Part shown: piece after piece, positions 5,434 to 11,967 of the stretch
How positions within the stretch are numbered: the stretch's first letter is position 1
Layout: each line of letters opens with the position of its first letter
Source: Clostridia bacterium
Lineage (GTDB): Bacteria > Bacillota_A > Clostridia > Oscillospirales > CAG-272
Assembly: GCA_017959485.1 (NCBI GenBank)
Contig: JAGDAM010000329.1
Location: 1-13,929, forward strand
Reading direction: 5' to 3'
Length of the DNA stretch: 13,929 bases
The notes under the pieces: generated by a model
Told to the model about the DNA's origin: nothing
Databases searched by the model: none
What the model saw: only the letters and a program-made list of their open reading frames with translations
Position numbers and translations under genes: made by a program

Positions 5434-7761
5434 ATGAAAAGAGTTATCTCGCTTTTCGCGGCCCTCGTCATTGCCGCGGCGTCTCTTTCGCCCGCGTTCT
5501 CGCTCACGGTGTCGGCGGAGGATGCAAAACAGCTTCCCGACGGCGTCGTCTGGGTGGATCAGACGCTCTCGTCCGGAAATACCGAGTTCACCTTCCTCGG
5601 CGAAAAATATACCGCCGAGGTCGGTAAAAACGCTTTCGCTACGGTGAGCGCCGCCGCGGATGCGTGCCCGGTCGGAGGCGAGATCTGGCTTGCTCCGGGA
5701 AACTATTCCGAAGGCGTCACCTTCAAAAAGAACGTTACGATTAAAGGCCCGAAGGCGGGCATCGATCCCAACCTCCGCGGCGCCTCGGTCGAGGACGACT
5801 GGACGCTGAATCCCGAAAGAGGGACCGGCGAGGCGGTTCTGACCACCAGCTGGCACATGGGTGTCAACGCCGGGCAGAACGCCGTCTACGACTGCGACGC
5901 GATCACCGTCGACGGGCTCGCCGTCAGCGGCGCCGGAATGTTCCGCTCCAACTACGGCGGGACCGGAAAGATCACACTCGTGATTAAGAATATTTACGTT
6001 TACGGATATACCACCAAGAACAACGGTCCTTTCTACTCGATGTCCTACTACCCCGACAAAACGACCAACAACTACCGCAGATACCTGACTCTCGAAAATA
6101 TCCGCGTCGAGGGGCTGAAGGACGCGACGCTGATCCACACCACCTGCGACACGCTGACGGTCAGCGGCGTATACGTCGACTCCGAGAGCAACGGCAAACT
6201 TATGCAGGCGGTGACTCTCGCCGGGACGGGCACGACCGATCCCGCAGAGATCCTCATTAAGGACTGCCGCCTCTGTCAGAAGGTCTCGCCTGTCATTAAT
6301 CTCGATCTTACGACCGGCTCCGCCGGAATGCCTTTCAATTCACAGATCGCAAAAAGAACGAAGGTCACCGCGACCGTCGAGGACTGCGTCTTTTCCGCAA
6401 ACTCCGCGGGGAGATCGGATGAAAGTATCGCAATCGCAAGATCCGCGAACACGGAGAACGTTGAATTCGTGATCAGAAACAACACCTACCTTCCGAAAGA
6501 GGCGGACGAAAAGCTCCCCGCCGAAGAAAAATACGTCTATCCGATCGACGGAAACGAAATCAGATTTTTCGGACGCACCTACGCCAAATCGGGTGCCGTA
6601 TGGTTCAACTGGTGCGCGTCCGGATTTGAGTTCAGCTTCAGGGGAAGCGGCGCGTCGGCAAGGATCAGATCGAACGCCCCGGGAACCGGGAACAACGCCT
6701 TCATTAAAATATACGTTGACGGCGGAGAGGGACGCAGCGTCGAACTGACCGCCGATACCCAGGACGTCGTTCTCGCGTCGGGACTCGATCCCGCGGCGAC
6801 GCATACGGTCAGAGTAGTCAAGCGAACCAACTCCCGCTCCTCGACCGCGGGTCTCGCCGGTCTCTGGATCGCGGACGGTGAAAAGGCGGCCGCGCCTTCG
6901 GCGCCTTCCCGTCTGATCGAATTCGTCGGCGACTCCCTGACCGGCGGGTATGCCTCGATCGCAGACGTCGTCGGCAACACTTCCTGGTCCACCGCCGGTG
7001 AAGACTGCACCGAGACCTACGCCCGCACCGTCGCCGAGGCGTTCGGCGCCGACTACGACGTAATAGCGGTATCGGGACGCGGCGTCGTAAACAACTACGG
7101 CGGCTCGACCGAACTGCTCATCCCGGTGCTCTACAAAACGCTCGACGGATATAACAATCCGGGCGTCGATTATTCCTTCGGCCGCAAACCCGACGTCATC
7201 GTCATCAATATAGGGACCAACGACGCGTCCGCTTCGGTTCCCGCGAATACCTTCCGCGAAAAATTCACCGAATATCTGCGCGAGGTCAGAGCCCTGAATC
7301 CCGACGCCTTTATCATCGTCGGATACGGACTCACGACACAGACCCTGTATCAGGAGATGTCGGGGGCGGTAAAGGATCTCACCGACGCCGGAGACGGCAA
7401 CATCGAGTTTATCCGGTTCGCGACGCTCAGATCGAAGTATATGGCGCTCGGCCATCCGCTCGCCTCGGGATATGCCGATTCGGCAAAGCAGATCACCGAA
7501 GCGATAGAGAAGAAGCTCGGATGGAAGGCGGGAGCCGGAGCCGAAGAGGAGACGACCGCAGAGGTCACGACAGCCGCGGAGACCGCCGGTCAGGGTCCTG
7601 ACACGACGTCTGAGGTTTCGGACGGCACTTCTTCCGCCGGAGCCGAGACCACCGGCGCCGGACAGACAAAGAAGGGCTGCGGCTCGTCTGCCGCGGGTAT
7701 CGCCTCCGCGGTCGCCGTCACGGCCGCCGCGCTGACCCGGAAGAAGAGAAAAGAAGAATAA
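5434..7761 (+). CDS. Secreted beta-helix plus SGNH/CE2-like carbohydrate esterase with C-terminal anchor-like tail
   Basis: This 775-residue exported protein starts with a signal peptide (MKRV..., cleavage likely after Val-Ser-Ala28). Residues about 35-355 look like a right-handed parallel beta-helix of the pectate-lyase/DUF1565 type (GGEIWLAPGNYSEGVTF followed by repeated short strands). Residues about 368-490 resemble the N-terminal jelly-roll of CE2 esterases, and 493-697 form an SGNH/GDSL hydrolase: GDSLTGG (nucleophile Ser501), GTND (594-597, oxyanion Asn596) and GHP (His674). The usual Asp three residues before the His is Ala671, compatible with the Ser-His dyad described for some CE2 enzymes. 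A Thr/Glu-rich linker (about 703-745) leads to KKGCGSS, a hydrophobic stretch (751-768) and RKKRKEE. Likely role: removal of acetyl groups from extracellular glycans, with the beta-helix possibly binding the polysaccharide. It follows mgtE by 17 bases with its own ribosome binding site (AAAGGA). Confidence 0.78.
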   Translation: MKRVISLFAALVIAAASLSPAFSLTVSAEDAKQLPDGVVWVDQTLSSGNTEFTFLGEKYTAEVGKNAFATVSAAADACPVGGEIWLAPGNYSEGVTFKKNVTIKGPKAGIDPNLRGASVEDDWTLNPERGTGEAVLTTSWHMGVNAGQNAVYDCDAITVDGLAVSGAGMFRSNYGGTGKITLVIKNIYVYGYTTKNNGPFYSMSYYPDKTTNNYRRYLTLENIRVEGLKDATLIHTTCDTLTVSGVYVDSESNGKLMQAVTLAGTGTTDPAEILIKDCRLCQKVSPVINLDLTTGSAGMPFNSQIAKRTKVTATVEDCVFSANSAGRSDESIAIARSANTENVEFVIRNNTYLPKEADEKLPAEEKYVYPIDGNEIRFFGRTYAKSGAVWFNWCASGFEFSFRGSGASARIRSNAPGTGNNAFIKIYVDGGEGRSVELTADTQDVVLASGLDPAATHTVRVVKRTNSRSSTAGLAGLWIADGEKAAAPSAPSRLIEFVGDSLTGGYASIADVVGNTSWSTAGEDCTETYARTVAEAFGADYDVIAVSGRGVVNNYGGSTELLIPVLYKTLDGYNNPGVDYSFGRKPDVIVINIGTNDASASVPANTFREKFTEYLREVRALNPDAFIIVGYGLTTQTLYQEMSGAVKDLTDAGDGNIEFIRFATLRSKYMALGHPLASGYADSAKQITEAIEKKLGWKAGAGAEEETTAEVTTAAETAGQGPDTTSEVSDGTSSAGAETTGAGQTKKGCGSSAAGIASAVAVTAAALTRKKRKEE

Positions 7762-7779
7762 TCAAGGAGAACACGCGGA

Positions 7780-8358
7780 ATGCTCGGCGGAAAATACACT
7801 AAGGACTACCGGCTTGAAAACACGGTGGACGAAAAGGGAAGACAGGTAACGACGGCGGTATACGTCGGCAGATACTACGTGTTTTCGGCGTCCGGGGACG
7901 AGGTGCGCCGGGGGAGGATTGCGATCCTCCTCTCGGCGGCCGCCGCGGCCGTTTTCATGCTCTGCGGCCTTCTGTTCTACGATAACCGAGGATTCGCTTC
8001 CCAGTATTATACGATCGTTCCGTTTTTCGTGTGCGTCTTCCCGCTGATGTACCTGTTTTTCGGAGTCAATTCGGCGTTCGCCTTCACCGGGGGATACACA
8101 CGAGAGAAGAAGGATCACACCGGGGACCGGATCGCGAAGTGCTCCTTTCTCGGAATGCTCTTTTCGGGAGCGGCTCTCGCCGGAATCGCCGTATCCGCCG
8201 TTCTGAAACTCACGGGTATCGAAGAGAGGCCGCTCACACTCAACTCGGTTTTTTTCATCGCGTCCGCCGTTCTGACCTTCGTTTCCTTCATCGTCGCCTT
8301 TTCAAACAGGAAGAGCGTGGCAATGGAGGAGAGGAAGGACGCTCCCGCGGGAGATTGA
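7780..8358 (+). CDS. Four-helix integral membrane protein of unknown function
   Basis: I do not recognise this 192-residue protein. A polar N-terminal part of about 45 residues (Tyr/Arg-rich, with a VYVGRYYVFSASGDE strand-like segment) precedes four predicted membrane helices at about 46-66, 77-97, 121-143 and 154-174, grouped as two hairpins. A charged cytoplasmic-looking loop (TREKKDHTGDR, 107-117) lies between them and a charged tail follows. No catalytic or transport motif is visible. AAGGAG lies 10 bases before the ATG, and the gene starts 18 bases after the esterase, so it is almost certainly translated from the same operon, as its last gene. It could be an uncharacterised integral membrane protein tied to export or envelope functions, but nothing in the sequence decides this. 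Confidence 0.7.
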   Translation: MLGGKYTKDYRLENTVDEKGRQVTTAVYVGRYYVFSASGDEVRRGRIAILLSAAAAAVFMLCGLLFYDNRGFASQYYTIVPFFVCVFPLMYLFFGVNSAFAFTGGYTREKKDHTGDRIAKCSFLGMLFSGAALAGIAVSAVLKLTGIEERPLTLNSVFFIASAVLTFVSFIVAFSNRKSVAMEERKDAPAGD

Positions 8359-8389
8359 GTTTTCGGATCTGCACGCCGGGCCGAAGCCG

Positions 8390-8451
8390 AAATTCAAAAA
8401 CGGGCCGTTTTCGTGTTTTTTTTCGTCAAAATCAGCTGTTTTTGAATTTTT
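8390..8451 (+). terminator. Terminator-like inverted repeat ending the mgtE operon
   Basis: AAATTCAAAAAC (8390-8401) is exactly complementary to GTTTTTGAATTT (8438-8449), a 12-bp arm pair around a 36-base loop, followed by further T residues. Nested inside is the palindrome AAAACGGGCCGTTTT (8397-8411), which can fold as a 6-bp stem, with TTTTTTTT at 8416-8423, four bases beyond it. Either fold could end transcription from the upstream operon. The outer arm stops four bases before the -35 box of the next promoter, so it may also be a binding site for a regulator of that promoter. The segment 8359-8389 holds only a weak TTTCGG/CCGAAA pairing. Confidence 0.55.
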
Positions 8452-8454
8452 GTC

Positions 8455-8483
8455 TTGACAAATCTTTATTTTTTGTGTAAAAT
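8455..8483 (+). promoter_or_regulatory. Strong sigma-70-type promoter of the ABC importer operon
   Basis: TTGACA (8455-8460), a 17-base AT-rich spacer and TAAAAT (8478-8483) form a near-consensus promoter. The start should be near 8490, directly before a large hairpin and about 109 bases before the binding-protein ATG at 8599. The strength agrees with the high-expression codon use of the gene that follows. Confidence 0.8.
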
Positions 8484-8490
8484 ATCATTT

Positions 8491-8588
8491 ACTCCGCGAA
8501 GGCGGGCTTTGTTTGTGTTGCCCGATTTCGCGAAGTATCTTCGAAAAAGCGCAAACTAATCAACTAAAAAAACATATTTTTTTGGAGG
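8491..8588 (+). promoter_or_regulatory. Structured 5' leader of the binding-protein mRNA
   Basis: CGCGAA (8495-8500) pairs with TTCGCG (8527-8532) and CGGGC (8503-8507) with GCCCG (8520-8524), giving an 11-bp stem with a 2x2 internal loop and a 12-base loop; ACT/AGT can extend its base. The stem would sit at the extreme 5' end of the RNA. CGAAG-TAT-CTTCG (8531-8543) is a second hairpin that uses the same bases and so competes with it. Farther on, A7-CATA-T7 (8566-8583) can form an A-U stem directly before the ribosome binding site GGAGG (8584-8588), which is 10 bases from the ATG. Known 5'-terminal stem-loops protect abundant mRNAs; a switch role is possible but unproven. It matches no riboswitch family I know. 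Confidence 0.5.
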
Positions 8589-8598
8589 AACACACTCA

Positions 8599-10863
8599 AT
8601 GAAAAAGGTGATTAGAATCCTTGCTCTTGTGCTGGTGCTCGTCATGGTCGCTTCCGCGATCGCTTCCTGCGGCGCCAAGTATAAGGGAAAAGACACTCTG
8701 GTCGTCGGTTATTCGAACTTCTCGGGCAAATTCAGCCCCTTCTTCGCAACAACCGCCTATGACCAGGACGTCGCCGGCATGACTCAGCTCGGCCTCCTCT
8801 CCACCGACCGTGAAGGCAACATCGTCTACAACGGTATCAAGGGCGAGAAGAGAACCTACAACGGCACCGAGTACACCTACACCGGTATCGCCGACGTAAC
8901 CGAGACCATCAACGCCGACAAGACCGTCGACTACAAGATCGTCCTCAAGAAGGGCGTTACCTTCAGCGACGGCAAGAAGATGACCGCCAACGACGTTCTC
9001 TTCTCCATGTACGTCCTTTCCGACCCGACCTACGACGGATCCTCTTCCTTCAGCGCTCTGCCGATCGAAGGAATGGAGGCCTACCTCGCCGGAATGGATG
9101 CCCGCGGAAAAGTTATCTTCGCCGACGGTAAGGATGGCTACAAGGCCAACGACAAGTACACCGAGGCCCAGTACAACGCTTTCTGGGACTACTACGACAA
9201 CAAGGCGGGAGCCGATTTCGCTCAGGAAATCGTTGACTACTGCAAGTCCAAGGGATACAACGCCGCTACCGACACGGTAGCTCAGTGCGCCGCAACCTGG
9301 GGCTTCAAGGATCTTGCCGAGAACGCTACCGCTCAGGATTTCTGGAACGCTATAGTTGCTGCCTATCCGACCGTTGAAGCCGCCGAGTCGACCGAGTCCG
9401 CCGGTTCCACCCGTCTTGACTTCACCGTCGCTTCCAGCGCCGAGTTCCAGGCCGGTGTCGTTATCGGCGAAACCGCTGCCAACATCTCGGGCATCAAGAA
9501 GGTGAACGATTACGAGATCACCGTCAAGATGACCAAGTTCGATGCCACCGCTATTTACCAGCTCGGCATCACCGTCGCTCCGCTCCACTACTACGGCGAT
9601 GAGGCTCAGTTTGACATTGCCGCCAACAAGTTCGGATTCACCAAGGGCGATCTTTCCGGCGTAAAGTCGAAGACCTCCAACCCGATGGGTGCCGGCCCCT
9701 ACAAGTTCGTTTCTTATGAGAACGGCGTCGTAACCTTCGAGAAGAACGACAGATACTTCAAGGGCGCTCCCAAGATCACCTACATCAAATTCCAGGAAAC
9801 CGGCGACGCCGACAAGGTTCCGGGCGTTACTTCCGGACTCTTCGACGTAACCGATCCGTCCTTCAACAACACCGCTGTTGAAAACATCAAGAAGGCCAAC
9901 TCCAACGGCCAGATCACCGGTAACATCGTTACCACCAGCACCGTTGACAACCTCGGCTACGGCTACATCGGCGCCAACGCCACCACCGTCAGCGTAGACG
10001 GCAAGCCCGACAGCGCAGAGTCCAAGGCTCTCCGCAAGGCTTTCGCCACCCTGTTTGCCGTGAACAGAGACAAGAACGTCTTCTCCTACTACGGAGAGAG
10101 AGCTTCCATCATTCAGTACCCGATCTCCAACACCTCCTGGGCCGCTCCGAAGCCGAACGACGCCGGATACGCCATTGCCTACTCCAAGGATGTTGACGGT
10201 AAAGACATCTATACCGCCAACATGAGCGAAGACGAGAAGAAGGCCGCCGCCCTCGAAGCCGCCATCGGCTTCTTCAAGAAGGCCGGCTACACCTGGGACG
10301 AAGCAGCGAAGAAATTCACCGCCGCTCCCAACGGTGCTCAGATGGAATATGAAGTGATCGTTCCCGGCGACGGTGTAGGCGATCACCCCGCTTACGGTGT
10401 CCTCACCGATACCAAGGCCCAGCTCGAGACCATCGGCATCACCCTGACCATTAACGACCCCGCCAACTCGAACATCCTCTGGGATGCTCTTGACGCCGGA
10501 ACCCAGAACTTCTGGACCGCCGCCTGGGGCGCTTCCGTCGACCCCGATATGTATCAGGTTTACTACAGCCAGAACGTTGTCGGTCTCGAAGGATCCACCG
10601 GTTCGAACCACTACAGAATTCAGGACAACGCCCTTGACCAGAAGATCATGGCCGCCAGAGAGTCTGCCGACCACGACTACAGAAAGTCTGTTTACAAAGA
10701 GTGCCTCGACATCATCCTTGACTGGGGCGTCGAAATCCCGACCTACCAGAGACAGAACGCTATCATCTTCAGCACCGAGAGAGTCAACATGGCCACCGTC
10801 ACCCCGGATATCACAACCTTCTGGGGCTGGATGAATGACATTGAACTCCTTGAGATGAACTGA
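8599..10863 (+). CDS. Peptide-type (SBP family 5) ABC transporter substrate-binding lipoprotein
   Basis: This 754-residue lipoprotein captures ligand outside the membrane for the permeases encoded downstream. The signal peptide ends in a lipobox (IAS-C) with lipidated Cys24. The SBP_bac_5 (OppA/DppA) layout is visible: the opening strand LVVGYSN, the KKGVTFSDGKKMTANDVLFS segment (117-136), NPMGAGPYKFVSYENG around 360-375, and a C-terminal lobe ending in YQRQNAIIFS and a short tail. It is well over the usual 500-600 residues; much of the excess is a mainly helical insertion at about 158-290 (DKYTEAQYNAFWDYYD..., two Cys at 215 and 230). Codon use is strongly biased (AAG, GCT/GCC, TCC, GTT, AAC) compared with its neighbours, a sign of high expression. 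GGAGG is 10 bases upstream. The ligand, peptide or other, cannot be told from sequence. Confidence 0.9.
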   Translation: MKKVIRILALVLVLVMVASAIASCGAKYKGKDTLVVGYSNFSGKFSPFFATTAYDQDVAGMTQLGLLSTDREGNIVYNGIKGEKRTYNGTEYTYTGIADVTETINADKTVDYKIVLKKGVTFSDGKKMTANDVLFSMYVLSDPTYDGSSSFSALPIEGMEAYLAGMDARGKVIFADGKDGYKANDKYTEAQYNAFWDYYDNKAGADFAQEIVDYCKSKGYNAATDTVAQCAATWGFKDLAENATAQDFWNAIVAAYPTVEAAESTESAGSTRLDFTVASSAEFQAGVVIGETAANISGIKKVNDYEITVKMTKFDATAIYQLGITVAPLHYYGDEAQFDIAANKFGFTKGDLSGVKSKTSNPMGAGPYKFVSYENGVVTFEKNDRYFKGAPKITYIKFQETGDADKVPGVTSGLFDVTDPSFNNTAVENIKKANSNGQITGNIVTTSTVDNLGYGYIGANATTVSVDGKPDSAESKALRKAFATLFAVNRDKNVFSYYGERASIIQYPISNTSWAAPKPNDAGYAIAYSKDVDGKDIYTANMSEDEKKAAALEAAIGFFKKAGYTWDEAAKKFTAAPNGAQMEYEVIVPGDGVGDHPAYGVLTDTKAQLETIGITLTINDPANSNILWDALDAGTQNFWTAAWGASVDPDMYQVYYSQNVVGLEGSTGSNHYRIQDNALDQKIMAARESADHDYRKSVYKECLDIILDWGVEIPTYQRQNAIIFSTERVNMATVTPDITTFWGWMNDIELLEMN

Positions 10864-10881
10864 TCGACAGTCTGACTAATC

Positions 10882-10890
10882 TGTTATAAT
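10882..10890 (+). promoter_or_regulatory. Possible extended -10 promoter before the permease genes
   Basis: TG-T-TATAAT (10882-10890) is a perfect extended -10 element in the short gap after the binding-protein stop codon. The best -35 candidate, TCGACA (10864-10869), is poorly spaced at 15 bases. Transcription would start near 10897, two bases before the strong hairpin at 10899. It could supply the permease genes with their own transcript, but in an AT-rich stretch a chance match is possible. Confidence 0.35.
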
Positions 10891-10898
10891 CTCTAACG

Positions 10899-10937
10899 GA
10901 CCCGGCAAGCACGTGCGCTGTGCGTGCTTGCCGGGTC
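10899..10937 (+). promoter_or_regulatory. Strong intergenic hairpin between binding-protein and permease genes
   Basis: GACCCGGCAAGCAC (10899-10912) is exactly complementary to GTGCTTGCCGGGTC (10924-10937), and one more G-C pair extends it to 15 bp around a loop of about nine bases. Only TCATTT follows, so it lacks a proper U-tract and should terminate poorly. In importer operons such as malEFG, hairpins in this position protect the upstream message and make far more binding protein than permease; the same role is likely here. The permease ribosome binding site AAGGAG (10944-10949) begins seven bases after the stem. Confidence 0.7.
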
Positions 10938-10955
10938 TCATTTAAGGAGTCCGTT

Positions 10956-11957
10956 ATGGGAAAATTCATAGTCAAAAGGCTGCTCCTCTGTGTAGTGATC
11001 TTCTTCTTCGCGATGTTTCTGATCTACACGCTGATATACAATCTTCCCTCAAGCTACGTTGAGACGACCGCGCGCGAGCTCGCCGCGGCGACCTCGAAAA
11101 TGGGAGGAAAGAACTATCAGGAATGGCTGGCTCAGCTTAACGAGCAGTACGGAATGAACAAGGGCGTGGTCGCCGGCTACTTCACATGGCTCGGCAACGC
11201 TCTCAAGGGCGATTTCGGCGACAGCTGGAAATGGAATATGCCCTGCACCGACAAGTTTGCCGCGTGCATCTGGAACAGTTTCGCACTCGGACTTGTCTCT
11301 TTTGTATTTGAGATCATTATCGCTATACCGCTCGGCGTCGTTGCCGCCAAAAAGCAGTACAGCGTTACAGACTATACGGTGACCGTCGTTTCGCTGATCG
11401 GAATATCGCTTCCGACCTTCTTTATAGCGACGGTGCTGAAACTTGTTTTCGCAATCAACCTCGGGTGGTTCGATATCGGCGGTATGCACAGCAAGTTCTT
11501 TATCGCCGCCAACGCCACGAGGTGGGAAGCCTTTTTTGATCTTGCCAAACACTTTGTCCTGCCCTCGCTGACGCTTATTTTCGTCAGCATCGGAGGACTG
11601 ATGAGATATACGAGGACGAACATGCTCGAAGTCCTCAACGCCGACTATATCCGCACCGCGAGGGCGAAGGGACTTCCCGAGAGCAAGGTCATCGGCTACC
11701 ACGCTTTCAGAAACACCCTGATCCCGGTCGTGACGCTGCTCGGCGGCACTCTTCCCGGACTGTTTTCGGGAGCGCTTATCACCGAAACCCTCTTCTCGAT
11801 CGAGGGAATCGGATACGTATCCTATAACTCGATGATCGGCGGAGATATTCCGTTCACGATGTTCTATCTTGCCCTGATGTCGGTCCTGACGCTGCTCGGC
11901 AACCTCATCGCCGACATCCTGTACGCGGTGGTCGACCCGCGAGTCAGAGTAAATTGA
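10956..11957 (+). CDS. dppB: ABC transporter permease, DppB/OppB type
   Basis: This 333-residue inner-membrane permease is one half of the channel of a peptide-type importer. A first helix (9-28), an extracytoplasmic region of about 70 residues, and five or so further helices (about 103-131, 138-168, 198-218, 251-275, 298-326) follow the family plan. The EAA coupling loop is clear at about 227-257 (ADYIRTARAKGLPESKVIGYHAFRN, interrupted here only by description), where the ATPase docks, and the ETLFSIEGIGY segment is typical of DppB/OppB. The start at 10956 has AAGGAG 6 bases upstream; an in-frame GTG at 10920 lies in the loop of the intergenic hairpin and is rejected. Length is ordinary, unlike its partner permease. 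The DppB label marks the family, not a proven dipeptide specificity. Confidence 0.92.
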   Translation: MGKFIVKRLLLCVVIFFFAMFLIYTLIYNLPSSYVETTARELAAATSKMGGKNYQEWLAQLNEQYGMNKGVVAGYFTWLGNALKGDFGDSWKWNMPCTDKFAACIWNSFALGLVSFVFEIIIAIPLGVVAAKKQYSVTDYTVTVVSLIGISLPTFFIATVLKLVFAINLGWFDIGGMHSKFFIAANATRWEAFFDLAKHFVLPSLTLIFVSIGGLMRYTRTNMLEVLNADYIRTARAKGLPESKVIGYHAFRNTLIPVVTLLGGTLPGLFSGALITETLFSIEGIGYVSYNSMIGGDIPFTMFYLALMSVLTLLGNLIADILYAVVDPRVRVN

Positions 11958-11967
11958 GGTGACGGTT

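Noticed and set aside
8596..10674. Minus-strand 692-codon open frame opposite the binding-protein gene
   Set aside because: Gly/Val-rich low-complexity translation that mirrors the biased codons of the real gene; no start signal and no recognisable domain.
11959..11967. GTG start for the DppC-type permease
   Set aside because: The GTG is part of the GAGGTG ribosome binding site that is correctly spaced for the ATG at 11968.
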